Shown here: positions 20,569 through 28,857 of the stretch, in pieces | Layout: the number at the start of each line of letters is the position of its first letter | Position numbering within the stretch: the stretch's first letter is position 1 | Source: Rhizobium sp. WYJ-E13 | GTDB lineage: Bacteria > Pseudomonadota > Alphaproteobacteria > Rhizobiales > Rhizobiaceae | DNA length: 64,000 nucleotides | Direction of reading: 5' to 3' | NCBI RefSeq assembly: GCF_018987265.1 | Contig: NZ_CP076853.1 | Span: 1,116,001 to 1,180,000, forward strand | The notes under the pieces: generated by a model | The model's database searches: none | What the model saw: the letters and a program-made list of their open reading frames with translations, nothing else | What the model was told of the DNA's origin: nothing | Program-made: the position numbers and the translations under genes

Positions 20569-20972
20569 CAGAGATGCCGCGTTTCCGCCGGCACGGTCCA
20601 CCAGCTATTGTTCCTGCCATCGAAATATTGCACCGGCGCTTCCGCAAGCTCAGCGGGATCGAGATCGTCGAGGCAGGCGAGATTGATCGAGACATAGGCG
20701 CCGCCGACCGCCTCGACATAACCATCGCCATAAGCCGCCACCCCGCAATTGGCGCAGAAGCGGTGATGGCCGGAGAGCGTACCGAACTGATAATCGCTGA
20801 TGCCGGTCTCCTCGCACAGAAGACGGAAATCCTCGGGCTTGATATTGGCGCCCCAGTAGCGGCGCTTCCAGCAGATCGAGCAATTGCACTTTCCCGTCCC
20901 TGCCTGAAGGTCGATATCGGCCTCGTAACGGATCCGGCCGCAGTGACAGCTTCCGTGATAGGTCTTCTTCAT
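20568..20972 (-). CDS. GFA (glutathione-dependent formaldehyde-activating-like) family protein
   Basis: A 134-residue zinc-binding protein of the GFA/CENP-V fold. It has GSCHCGRIRYEAD at the start, CNCSICWKRRYW near residue 31 and FCANCGVAAYGDG near residue 76, the three cysteine groups of the family. The substrate is unknown; only a few family members act on S-hydroxymethylglutathione. The ATG at 20972 has AAGGAGGAACAC upstream. It is divergent from a marR gene, with a double operator between them, so it is probably the regulator's target. Confidence 0.9.
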   Translation of the reverse strand: MKKTYHGSCHCGRIRYEADIDLQAGTGKCNCSICWKRRYWGANIKPEDFRLLCEETGISDYQFGTLSGHHRFCANCGVAAYGDGYVEAVGGAYVSINLACLDDLDPAELAEAPVQYFDGRNNSWWTVPAETRHL

Positions 20973-21002
20973 GTGTTCCTCCTTGCGCATCGTTGCATGG
21001 TA

Positions 21003-21045
21003 TGACAACATATTGTCATTATCAACGTATGACAATATGTTGTCA
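21003..21045. promoter_or_regulatory. double MarR-type operator
   Basis: TGACAACATATTGTCA (21003-21018) and TGACAATATGTTGTCA (21030-21045) are exact reverse complements of each other, and each is itself a near-palindrome with TGACAA/TTGTCA ends. Their centres are 27 bases apart. They fill the gap between the GFA gene and marR; the right-hand copy ends two bases before the marR ATG. Confidence 0.8.
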
Positions 21046-21047
21046 AT

Positions 21048-21506
21048 ATGACGAGAAAACGTACGCCTGACGGTGATGCCTTTGCTGCTCTCTCCATCGC
21101 GGTGATCCGCCTTTCGTCCCACTTGCAGGCTGAAGGCGATGCGCTTGCCAAACCTGCCGGGCAGACCAGTGCGCGCTGGCAGGTGCTTGCTGCGGCCGAC
21201 CACGCGCCGATGTCGGTGGCCGATGCAGCGCGTACGCTCGGTCTTGCGCGCCAAGGCGTACAGCGCATCGCCGATCTTCTTGAAGGCGAGGGGCTGATTG
21301 CCTACCGGGCCAACCCGGTCCACCAGCGTGCCAAGCTGATGGAGCTGACCGAAGCAGGGAAGAAAGCGCTTGCCGACATCTCCACCCGCCAGGCGGTATG
21401 GGCAAACGAACGCGGTGCCACCTATGGCGAAGAACGGCTGCGCCAGGCCGCCAACCTCATCAACGAGATGATTGTCGATTTCCAGGGCCGGGGAGATCAG
21501 GAGTGA
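21048..21506 (+). CDS. MarR family transcriptional regulator
   Basis: A 152-residue winged-helix regulator. The HTH and wing are visible as MSVADAARTLGLARQGVQRI (about residues 60-79) followed by LEGEGLIAYRANPVHQRAK and LTEAGKKAL. The ATG directly follows an operator copy, with no ribosome binding site, so the transcript may be leaderless. It is likely to repress itself and the divergent GFA-family gene. The ligand is unknown. Confidence 0.92.
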   Translation: MTRKRTPDGDAFAALSIAVIRLSSHLQAEGDALAKPAGQTSARWQVLAAADHAPMSVADAARTLGLARQGVQRIADLLEGEGLIAYRANPVHQRAKLMELTEAGKKALADISTRQAVWANERGATYGEERLRQAANLINEMIVDFQGRGDQE

Positions 21507-21512
21507 ACGTCC

Positions 21513-21863
21513 TCAGAGCGGACGATTGATGTTCTTGTAGGTCTCGCCGAGCTGCTTCAACCGTTCCTCATAGGCAGCACCAATGCAGGCGGCATCCGCG
21601 CCACAGGCCTGCCGCTTCTTCAGCCACGCGGTCTGCTCGTCCTGCAGCGTACCGCGCGCACCCATGGCGAGCAGGCCGGACAGCAGCTCGAAGGTAGTTA
21701 CCATCTTCACATCGGCATCGTTGAGCGGCCGGTTCTCACAGATCACCTTCTCATCCGGCTGCAGCTCCTTCGCATCGCAATTGAAGCTCGCCGCCTGCGC
21801 GTTATTCGGTGCAAGAGCGAGTAATGTGGCGCAGATAGCGGCGGATAGGATGGCGGTCTTCAT
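21513..21863 (-). CDS. LprI-like (DUF1311) exported protein
   Basis: A 116-residue protein with an N-terminal signal peptide MKTAILSAAICATLLALAPN ending near AQAA. The mature part has the LprI/DUF1311 pattern: two Cys pairs (NCDAKELQPDEKVICEN and CGADAACIGAAYEERLKQL) around LNDADVKM. Some members inhibit lysozyme; that is not shown here. The ATG at 21863 gives the signal peptide start and is preferred over the longer frame. Confidence 0.82.
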   Translation of the reverse strand: MKTAILSAAICATLLALAPNNAQAASFNCDAKELQPDEKVICENRPLNDADVKMVTTFELLSGLLAMGARGTLQDEQTAWLKKRQACGADAACIGAAYEERLKQLGETYKNINRPL

Positions 21864-22141
21864 AATCTCTCCAGCTGTAAGGGCACTCTGTTTCGGCCTC
21901 ACGGCAAAGATGATGCAACTCTGTTCTATGGCAAGGATCAACCCGCCGGGCCGCTTTCAAGATGATGTCTCTGCTCGGTGGGCGTGTCCCGTTTTTGAGC
22001 TTAGATATCAGTAACCTGCTTGATTTTGCTGATTCAAATTGCCAAATCCACGATGCCTTTGTCTTCCATGCTTCCGCCCTCTTTCCTTTCTAGCGTCGGG
22101 CGCTACAACATTTTTCGTGAGAGCATTTCAAAAGGATTCCC

Positions 22142-23542
22142 ATGCAAGGCCTGTTCAAGCACGCCTCCGTTTCGCTTCTGGCATTGACGCTCCTGCTGCC
22201 CGCCTACGCTCAGGCGCAGACCAAGACCGTGCCGGAAAGTCAGATGCAGATGCAGCTTTCTTTCGCACCTCTGGTCAAGCAGACCTCTGGCGCCGTCGTG
22301 AACGTCTATGCTGAAAAGACCATTCAGCGGCAGTCGCCCTTTGCCGGCGATCCCTTTTTCGAGCAGTTCTTCGGCCAGCAGATGCCAAACCGCTCCGAAA
22401 AGCAGTCTTCGCTCGGCTCCGGCGTCATTGTCGAGGCGAACGGCACCGTCGTGACCAATAATCATGTCGTCGAGGGTGCAGATGATATCAAGGTGGCGCT
22501 GTCGGACGGTCGCGAGTTCCCCTGCAAGGTGGTTCTGCGTGACGACCGCGTCGATCTCGCCGTGCTGAAGATCGACAGCAAGGCGGATTTCCCGGCGCTG
22601 CCGATCGGCAATTCCGATGCGGTGGAAGTGGGCGATCTCGTGCTGGCGATCGGCAATCCCTTCGGCGTCGGCCAGACCGTCACCAGCGGCATCGTTTCGG
22701 CACTTGCCCGCAATCAGGTGGTCAAGAACGAATTCGGCTTCTTCATCCAGACGGATGCCTCGATCAATCCCGGCAATTCCGGCGGCGCGCTGATGAACAT
22801 GAAGGGCGAGCTGATCGGCATCAATACGGCGATCTTCTCGCGCGGCGGCGGGTCGAACGGTATCGGCTTTGCCATTCCTGCCAATCTCGTCAAGGTCTTC
22901 CTCACCTCGGCCGATTCCGGCGTCAAATCCTTCGAGCGGCCCTATATCGGTGCGAGTTTCGATCCGGTAACCTCTGAGGTCGCAGATGCACTCGGCCTCG
23001 ACAAGGCGCGCGGTGCGCTGATCGCCAAGGTCACGGCGGATAGCCCGGCGGCCAAGGCCGGCCTCAAGGCGGGCGAGGTGATCACTGCCGTCGACGGCGT
23101 CTCCGTTGAACATCCAGATGCGCTTCTTTATCGATTGACGACGGCTGGCCTTGGCAAGTCGGTCAACCTAACGGTCATGGAGAACGGGCGCGAGCAGCAG
23201 GTAACGCTTGCCCTTGCCCGCGCACCGGAAACCCAGCCTCGCGATCAGCGCACGATCGGCGGACGCACGCCCTTTACCGGTGCGGTCGTGGAAAACCTTT
23301 CGCCGCGTGTCGCAGATGAGCTGAGGATGCCGCTTGATTCGACGGGTGTGGTTATCTCCGATGTGGAGGGCGGGTCTCCCGCTTCCCGCCTCGGCTTCGA
23401 GCCGAAGGATATCATCGTTTCCATCAATGGGGCCGAAGTAAAAACCAGCCGCGACCTGCAGGAGATCGCCGATTCCGATCCCAGCCTCTGGAGGGTCGAG
23501 ATCGAGCGCGATGGTCAGCGTATCAGGCAGTTCTTCCGATGA
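22142..23542 (+). CDS. Deg-type periplasmic serine protease (DegP/DegQ/MucD family)
   Basis: A quality-control protease and chaperone of the periplasm. The 466 residues carry a signal peptide (1-26, cut after AYAQA), a trypsin-like domain with the full triad His108 (TNNHVVEGAD), Asp138 (RVDLAVLK) and Ser213 (NPGNSGGAL), and two PDZ domains (about 245-345 and 365-460). It overlaps rarA by four bases (ATGA), so the two are cotranscribed. AAAAGGATTCCC precedes the ATG. Confidence 0.95.
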   Translation: MQGLFKHASVSLLALTLLLPAYAQAQTKTVPESQMQMQLSFAPLVKQTSGAVVNVYAEKTIQRQSPFAGDPFFEQFFGQQMPNRSEKQSSLGSGVIVEANGTVVTNNHVVEGADDIKVALSDGREFPCKVVLRDDRVDLAVLKIDSKADFPALPIGNSDAVEVGDLVLAIGNPFGVGQTVTSGIVSALARNQVVKNEFGFFIQTDASINPGNSGGALMNMKGELIGINTAIFSRGGGSNGIGFAIPANLVKVFLTSADSGVKSFERPYIGASFDPVTSEVADALGLDKARGALIAKVTADSPAAKAGLKAGEVITAVDGVSVEHPDALLYRLTTAGLGKSVNLTVMENGREQQVTLALARAPETQPRDQRTIGGRTPFTGAVVENLSPRVADELRMPLDSTGVVISDVEGGSPASRLGFEPKDIIVSINGAEVKTSRDLQEIADSDPSLWRVEIERDGQRIRQFFR

Positions 23543-24855
23543 GTGATGATCTCTTCGCGCCGCGAGTTCCGGAAGAGGTCGCCAGCCGGCGACCGCTTGC
23601 CGATCGCCTGCGGCCGAAGACACTCGGTGAAGTCACCGGCCAGGAGCATCTGACCGGTGAAGACGGCGTTCTGCGCCGGATGATCGAAAGCGGCTCTCTC
23701 GGCTCCATGATCTTCTGGGGGCCACCGGGCACCGGCAAGACGACAGTTGCGCGGCTGTTATCGGGCGAGGCGGGGCTGGCATTCGAACAGATCTCGGCGA
23801 TCTTCTCCGGCGTTGCCGACCTGAAGAAAGTCTTCGAGGCGGCCCGCATGCGCCGCATGGACGGTCGTCAGACGCTGCTCTTCGTCGATGAGATCCATCG
23901 CTTCAACCGCGCCCAGCAGGACAGTTTCCTGCCGGTCATGGAGGATGGCACTGTCATCCTCGTCGGCGCGACGACGGAAAACCCGTCCTTCGAACTCAAC
24001 GCCGCTCTTCTGTCGCGTGCCCGGGTGCTGACCTTCAAGTCGCATGACGAAGAGAGCCTTGAGGAACTGCTGAAGCGCGCCGAGACCGTCGAGCAGAGGC
24101 CATTGCCGCTGAGGGAAGATGCGCGCGCCAGCCTGATCCGCATGGCCGATGGCGATGGTCGCGCGGTACTGACGCTTGCCGAGGAAGTCTGGCGTGCTGC
24201 CCGCGAAGGCGAAACCTTCGACACCGAAGGCCTGACGCGCATCGTCCAACGCCGAGCTCCGGTCTACGACAAAGCGCAGGACGGCCACTACAATCTGATT
24301 TCGGCGCTTCACAAGTCCGTCCGCGGCTCCGATCCCGATGCCGCCCTCTATTATCTCGCCCGTATGTTCGATGCTGGCGAGGATCCGCTCTATCTCGGCC
24401 GGCGGCTAGTGCGTATGGCGGTGGAGGATATCGGGCTTGCCGACCCGCAGGCTCTGGTGATCTGCAACGCCGCCAAGGATGCCTATGATTATCTGGGCTC
24501 ACCGGAAGGCGAACTGGCCTTAGCGGAAGCCTGCGTTTATCTGGCGACCGCACCGAAATCGAACGCGGTCTATACCGCCTTCAAAGCGGCGACCATGGCC
24601 GCCAAGCAGAACGGTTCATTGTTGCCGCCAAAGCATATCCTGAATGCACCGACAAAGCTGATGAAGGGCGAGGGATATGGCGAAGGCTACCGCTACGACC
24701 ACGACGAGCCGGATGCCTTCTCAGGCCAGGATTATTTCCCGGAAAAGATGGGCCGCCAGACCTTCTACGATCCGCCCGAACGCGGTTTCGAACGCGAGAT
24801 CCGCAAGCGGCTGGACTGGTGGGCAAAACTTCGCAAGGAGCGCAATCCGCGCTGA
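23539..24855 (+). CDS. rarA: replication-associated recombination protein RarA (MgsA)
   Basis: A clamp-loader-like AAA+ ATPase that acts at stalled replication forks. The 438 residues have Walker A GPPGTGKTT near residue 61, Walker B LLFVDEIHRFN near residue 114, and the C-terminal tetramerisation part with LPPKHILNAPTKLMK and YFPEKMGRQTFYDPPERGFE. Its start overlaps the protease gene upstream. It ends 18 bases from the convergent DUF1883 gene. Confidence 0.96.
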   Translation: MSDDLFAPRVPEEVASRRPLADRLRPKTLGEVTGQEHLTGEDGVLRRMIESGSLGSMIFWGPPGTGKTTVARLLSGEAGLAFEQISAIFSGVADLKKVFEAARMRRMDGRQTLLFVDEIHRFNRAQQDSFLPVMEDGTVILVGATTENPSFELNAALLSRARVLTFKSHDEESLEELLKRAETVEQRPLPLREDARASLIRMADGDGRAVLTLAEEVWRAAREGETFDTEGLTRIVQRRAPVYDKAQDGHYNLISALHKSVRGSDPDAALYYLARMFDAGEDPLYLGRRLVRMAVEDIGLADPQALVICNAAKDAYDYLGSPEGELALAEACVYLATAPKSNAVYTAFKAATMAAKQNGSLLPPKHILNAPTKLMKGEGYGEGYRYDHDEPDAFSGQDYFPEKMGRQTFYDPPERGFEREIRKRLDWWAKLRKERNPR

Positions 24856-24873
24856 AATCGGGCAGCGCTGATA

Positions 24874-25176
24874 TCAGGCGCGCTTCTGTGTTGCCGGAGC
24901 GGCGATCAGCTTGACAGAAGAATCCGCTAGCCCGTGATGGCCTTCCATATCGACGACGATATGCCAGTGGCCGCTTTCGGGAATGGCGAGCTTGACCGGC
25001 GACTTGCGCGCGACGCCGCCGATATATTTGAAATCGAGCACTTCGGTGAACCGCTGGAAGTTGGGAGCCGTCATCAGTCGCACATTGTTCACGGCGCTCA
25101 ACGACACCTCGATGATCGTTCCGGCGCGCTGTTCCTTGATATCGTAATGGGTGAAGCGGAAGTTCGGTTTCGGCAT
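24874..25176 (-). CDS. DUF1883 family protein
   Basis: A 100-residue soluble protein from the ATG at 25176 (MPKPNFRFTHYDIKEQRAG). It has the DUF1883 features: FTHYDIKEQRAGTIIEVSLS, NVRLMTAPNFQRF, and SGHWHIVVDMEGHHGL. The family is of unknown function and is sometimes joined to a TIR domain; none is present here. The longer reading frame upstream is out of family and overlaps unrelated sequence. Confidence 0.85.
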   Translation of the reverse strand: MPKPNFRFTHYDIKEQRAGTIIEVSLSAVNNVRLMTAPNFQRFTEVLDFKYIGGVARKSPVKLAIPESGHWHIVVDMEGHHGLADSSVKLIAAPATQKRA

Positions 25177-25300
25177 TGGTCTCGCGGCACATGTAATCTC
25201 TGCATGCGGGACTTTATCAGGACGGCAGTTAAGGAAAAGTTGGAAATCTCCGCCGTGTTGCCGCTCCTGCTGTGCCAAAATGGCAGGAACGGCACAGTAC

Positions 25301-25564
25301 TTAGTGGATATTGCCGGTGCTGCGCGCAAGAGGTGCAAAATCGAGCACCATGCCTGCGGTCGCGCGGCAGATATCATCTGGATTGTGGTTGCACTCTTCC
25401 GCAGCGAAATGGAGGGCTGCAGCTTCATTGATGAAGAGACCGCCGACGAGCCCCTCGCGATCCTGGACGATCCAGCGGCCGCCCTTGTCGCGGCCGACGG
25501 TGAATCGGGCCGGAGGGGTGGTGACGGGCGCCGAAATCTGCCGGCGTTGCTGTGCATTTGCCAT
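25301..25564 (-). CDS. small hypothetical protein
   Basis: An 87-residue protein with no family I recognise. It is soluble, with an Arg-rich N-terminus (MANAQQRRQISAP) and a central stretch RWIVQDREGLVGGLFINEAA followed by a Cys-containing HFAAEECNHNPDDICRA. The start has a purine-rich stretch (GGATCACGACA) upstream. It lies 23 bases after the end of the next small gene on the same strand and may be cotranscribed with it. Probably a lineage-specific rhizobial protein. Confidence 0.6.
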   Translation of the reverse strand: MANAQQRRQISAPVTTPPARFTVGRDKGGRWIVQDREGLVGGLFINEAAALHFAAEECNHNPDDICRATAGMVLDFAPLARSTGNIH

Positions 25565-25587
25565 TGTCGTGATCCTCGATCCGGCTC

Positions 25588-25773
25588 TTACTGGGAAATA
25601 AGATGGAGGCTCACCTGCACGAGCCCGGCAACGGCCATGACGGCGCCGAGCCGGGGTGCGACGGCCACAAGGCCGGCAAAGAGCGGATGGGAAGGATCGG
25701 CTGCGGCCGCATGGGCGCTTGCGTTACGTTGCAGAGGGTCAGTCTTGGCATAAGTATCAGTCAGGCGTGACAT
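25588..25773 (-). CDS. small hypothetical protein with one membrane segment
   Basis: A 61-residue product with a polar N-terminal half (SRLTDTYAKTDPLQRNAS) and a hydrophobic C-terminal half (FAGLVAVAPRLGAVMAVAGL) that could span the membrane. AAAGGACAAACG precedes the ATG. Function unknown; likely in one unit with the following small gene. Confidence 0.55.
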   Translation of the reverse strand: MSRLTDTYAKTDPLQRNASAHAAAADPSHPLFAGLVAVAPRLGAVMAVAGLVQVSLHLISQ

Positions 25774-25895
25774 CGTTTGTCCTTTCGAAGTCTAACTCAA
25801 CCGCCGTTTGAGTGTCGCGGCGGTGTCACGCTGATCAAGATAGATGCCGGCGGATAGGGTTTCCATTTGGAGCGCCAAGCGAAAATATAAAAATC

Positions 25896-26816
25896 TCATA
25901 TGGATAGCGTCATCCGCGCGACACTGCAACCGATGAAGGGGGCAAGCGACTTGGCGATCGCAAAGCGGCTGTCGGACTCAATCGGCACAAGCGGAAGGCG
26001 AAGATCCGAAGGCGTGCCGCGCAATATCTGCAGCGCATATTTCAGCCTTGCAGGATCGTCCTCGGGGCCGAGTGCGGCCACAACCGGCAGCAGCCTGTCG
26101 CTGAGCGCGAATGCCGCCGAGATATGGCTTCCATAAGCGGCCTTCTGCAGTGACGTGACGAGCCGGGGAAGGATATTTGCGGCTGCGGACAGGATACCAT
26201 CGCCGCCGGAGAGATGAAAGGGTAGGGCGGCGGCGTCGTGACTGGACAGGAATCGGAAGCGTTGCCGCAGCGCCGGCGGCAGGTTGGCGAAGCGGGCGAT
26301 ATCACCGGTCGAATCAACGATCGCGACGACCGCTTCGAACTCGGCGAGCCGCTCCAGCGTTTCCATGGTCAGGTCGCTTGCCGTCCGCGCCGGCGCATTC
26401 TCGATGAGAACAGGCAGGTTGGTTGCTGCGGCAATACGCTCGAAATGACGGACGATGCCCTTCTGCCCCGGCTTGGAGTAAAAAGGCACAGTCACCAGCA
26501 CGGCGCGGGCGCCGCACTCTTCCGCGTCCCGTATCAGGGCGATCGTGCTTTCGGTGCAATTGGTTCCGGCCGCGGCGATCACCGGGATACGGTCCGCCGC
26601 GGTCCGGATGCAGATGTCGAGCACCATGCGGCGTTCCCGAGGTGAAAGGCTCAGTCCTTCACCCGCCGCGGTGCAGAGAGCGAGTCCGTCGACGCCGCTC
26701 AGCACCTGCCATTCAACAAGGTCCTCCAATGCTGCGCCGTCGACCTCACCGTCTCGGAACGGCGTGACGAGCGCGGTGATCGCGCCGCCTGGGCGCAGTT
26801 TTCCCGCATTGTTCAT
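25896..26816 (-). CDS. DapA-like protein lacking catalytic residues
   Basis: A 306-residue member of the dihydrodipicolinate synthase/N-acetylneuraminate lyase TIM-barrel family. The fold is clear from GGAITALVTPFRDGEVD, VTVPFYSKPGQKGIVRHFE and PVLIENAPART. By hand alignment to E. coli DapA the Schiff-base Lys161 is Val167 (VAIVDSTGD), Tyr133 is Glu139 (LIENAP), and Thr44 and Thr45 are Ala50 and Ala51 (CTAAGE); Tyr107 and Arg138 are kept. It should not form the usual lysine-pyruvate intermediate. It overlaps no neighbour and ends a cluster of small genes. Real role unknown. Confidence 0.85.
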   Translation of the reverse strand: MNNAGKLRPGGAITALVTPFRDGEVDGAALEDLVEWQVLSGVDGLALCTAAGEGLSLSPRERRMVLDICIRTAADRIPVIAAAGTNCTESTIALIRDAEECGARAVLVTVPFYSKPGQKGIVRHFERIAAATNLPVLIENAPARTASDLTMETLERLAEFEAVVAIVDSTGDIARFANLPPALRQRFRFLSSHDAAALPFHLSGGDGILSAAANILPRLVTSLQKAAYGSHISAAFALSDRLLPVVAALGPEDDPARLKYALQILRGTPSDLRLPLVPIESDSRFAIAKSLAPFIGCSVARMTLSI

Positions 26817-26825
26817 GATGGGGTC

Positions 26826-26984
26826 TCAGAGCGAGCCCAGGATAACATAGAGTTCGACGCAGGCGAGCACGATGCCGAACACCATCAGCGCCTGGGCCGT
26901 GCGCTTTTCGCGCATCTGCCGCTTGCCGCGCGTGATCCGGTGCGGGCGAAGCGGCAGGTATTGAGGGGACATGACATCTCGCAT
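26826..26984 (-). CDS. small hypothetical membrane protein
   Basis: A 52-residue product from the ATG at 26984 (MRDVMSPQYLPLRPHR), preceded by AAAGGGTAGCGCC. It has a basic stretch (RITRGKRQMREKR) and one C-terminal hydrophobic segment (TAQALMVFGIVLACVELYVI), so it is probably anchored with its N-terminus in the cytoplasm. It is nine bases upstream of the DapA-like gene and may be cotranscribed. An alternative start is 12 bases further in. Confidence 0.55.
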   Translation of the reverse strand: MRDVMSPQYLPLRPHRITRGKRQMREKRTAQALMVFGIVLACVELYVILGSL

Positions 26985-27151
26985 GGCGCTACCCTTTGCT
27001 GTTGCGGCAAAGGCTACTGCCACGTCCGATAGGAAATCCATTCGGGGTGGAGAGCGAAGATATAGGAATTGCATAAAGGGGTGTAGGCAGCCGCTCGCGA
27101 ATGCGCATGCCGGCAGATTAGTAGAACGCGGGAGATTCGCTTGTTGTCATC

Positions 27152-27688
27152 ATGACACGGCAGAGTATTCGCGAATGGCAGAAATGTACCGGCTTCCTCG
27201 TTAACGACAGGACGATAGCCACGATCGGCTATTGTGTGCCGGGCGAATTGGCGCCAGCTTCACCGAAGCTTAGCGATATCAGGTTGCAGGGCATTGCCCT
27301 CGCCGGCGCCATCGAACCAGAGGTCGTGAGTGTCGTCCTGCGTGGCGAGGGCTCTTCCGATCGCCGCATTGCCCTTCTGACGCTGCCATCTCCTGTTCAG
27401 GGAAAACAGGTCCTGAAGGTTCGTGCGGAGGCGCCTGTTGTCGGCGACCGGCTGATTATGCCGTTCCTCAAGGGGAGCTCCGCCGAATTCAGCGCCTCCA
27501 TGGATGACGAATGCACCATCAGCGAAATCAGAGAGGAGTCCGTTATTGCCTATCGCTGTGATGGCGATATCGGGTCTGCTGGCGCCCCGCTGGTTTCCTT
27601 CGAAACCGGAGAGGTGATCGGCATCTACTCGTGGTCCGGTGAGAAGGCACGCTTCGGTATACGCTTTAATCCCTCGGATCTGCTGTAG
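27152..27688 (+). CDS. trypsin-like protein without the catalytic triad (pseudoprotease)
   Basis: A 178-residue protein with no signal peptide or membrane segment. Two landmarks of chymotrypsin-fold proteases are visible: CTGFLVNDRTIATIGYCV near residue 12, where the usual GHC is GYC (His to Tyr27), and CDGDIGSAGAPLVSFETGEV near residue 136, where GxSGxP is GSAGAP (Ser to Ala143). The expected Asp before ALL is Arg72 (RRIALLTL). The reading frame is intact. It may bind a ligand or partner rather than cut. The family call rests on these motifs alone. Confidence 0.65.
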   Translation: MTRQSIREWQKCTGFLVNDRTIATIGYCVPGELAPASPKLSDIRLQGIALAGAIEPEVVSVVLRGEGSSDRRIALLTLPSPVQGKQVLKVRAEAPVVGDRLIMPFLKGSSAEFSASMDDECTISEIREESVIAYRCDGDIGSAGAPLVSFETGEVIGIYSWSGEKARFGIRFNPSDLL

Positions 27689-27699
27689 GAGAGCGGCAA

Positions 27700-28710
27700 T
27701 CAGCGGGCCGCGCCGCGCTGGTTTTCCCTGTCGAGTTGTGTCACCAGCGCCAGTACGACCTCCGACACAGGCGTCGGCACATTGGCGGTGCGCCCGAGCG
27801 CGACAACCATGCCGACGAGCGGCACGATTTCGAGCGCTTTGCCGGCCAGGAGATCCTGCAGCATCGATGTGCGCACCGGGCCGATATGGCGCGACTGCTG
27901 CAGTCTTTCTTCGATGGTGATGCTGAATGTCGCGCCGAGAGCGCTGCCGACAGCACGCACTTCGTTCATAATTTTACCGACCATGTCGAAAAGCGCAGGA
28001 TCGGCCATTATATCGGTCATCAAAGCTCGCGTCAGCGCGCTGATCGGGTTGAAGGCTGCATTGCCCGTCAGCTTGTTCCAGATCTCGTCACGAATGCGCG
28101 GCGTAGTCGAGACAGTGAGGCCGGCCCTGGTGAAGAGACCAGCAATGGTTTCGAGATCGGCCGACATGTCGCCGGAGGGTTCGCCAAGCACGAAGCGGCC
28201 ATTGTTGGAAAGGCGGATTTCGCCGGGATTGACGACCTCCGCACCCTGCATCGCCACGCAGCCGATCACCCGCTCCGGGCCGATCAGGCGCCACAGTTTG
28301 CCGCCGGGATCGAGCTCATCGAATTGCAGTTCGGCATGGCCGCTTTGCATATCGCGATGGAAATACCACCAGGGAATGCCGTTCAGCACCATGACGACGC
28401 GCGTATCGTCCTTCAGTAGCGCGGCCATGCCTTCCGCTGCCGGGCCGAGCTGATGCCCCTTCAGGCCGGTGATGATGAGGTCCTGCGGCGGTAGTGTCGT
28501 GGGATCGTCCGTTGCCGTGATCCGCACATTGATCAGCCTGTCGGCACCGGCTTCATGCAGGGAGATGCCATCCTTGCGGATCGCCTCCAGATGCGCGCCG
28601 CGTGCCACGACAGAGATGATCGCATCGTCGCCGAGCTGGCTTGCAAGCTTGACGGCGATCGCGCCTCCAAGGGCACCGGCCCCGTAGGTACAGATGGATA
28701 TGTTCGGCAT
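27700..28710 (-). CDS. ketopantoate reductase family protein (PanE/ApbA-like)
   Basis: An NAD(P)-dependent 2-oxoacid reductase-like protein of 336 residues. The Rossmann motif YGAGALGGAIAVKLA is at residues 9-23, LITGLKGHQLG holds a conserved Lys, and the C-terminal domain has EIWNKLTGNAAFNPISALT with the conserved Lys and Asn. Such proteins include true 2-dehydropantoate 2-reductase (pantothenate synthesis) and several paralogues, so the substrate is left open. It ends 11 bases from the pseudoprotease gene, convergently. Confidence 0.88.
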   Translation of the reverse strand: MPNISICTYGAGALGGAIAVKLASQLGDDAIISVVARGAHLEAIRKDGISLHEAGADRLINVRITATDDPTTLPPQDLIITGLKGHQLGPAAEGMAALLKDDTRVVMVLNGIPWWYFHRDMQSGHAELQFDELDPGGKLWRLIGPERVIGCVAMQGAEVVNPGEIRLSNNGRFVLGEPSGDMSADLETIAGLFTRAGLTVSTTPRIRDEIWNKLTGNAAFNPISALTRALMTDIMADPALFDMVGKIMNEVRAVGSALGATFSITIEERLQQSRHIGPVRTSMLQDLLAGKALEIVPLVGMVVALGRTANVPTPVSEVVLALVTQLDRENQRGAAR

Positions 28711-28812
28711 GCCTGCCTCTTCCTATTCGTGATGACGCGGTAGACATAGGCCATCGAAGCGCCGGGGCGAATGAAAATCTTGACCTGTTGAACGCTCTTC
28801 ACGCCGAAATGA

Positions 28813-28840
28813 AACAAGCGCGCCGGCGGGCGCGCTTGTT
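28813..28840. terminator. hairpin after the SDR gene
   Basis: AACAAGCGCGCC and GGCGCGCTTGTT form a perfect 12-bp stem with a 4-base loop. On the minus strand it is followed by TCATTTCGG. It lies 18 bases past the stop of the SDR gene and probably ends its transcript. Confidence 0.7.
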
Positions 28841-28857
28841 GTCGTGGGAAAGGTCGG

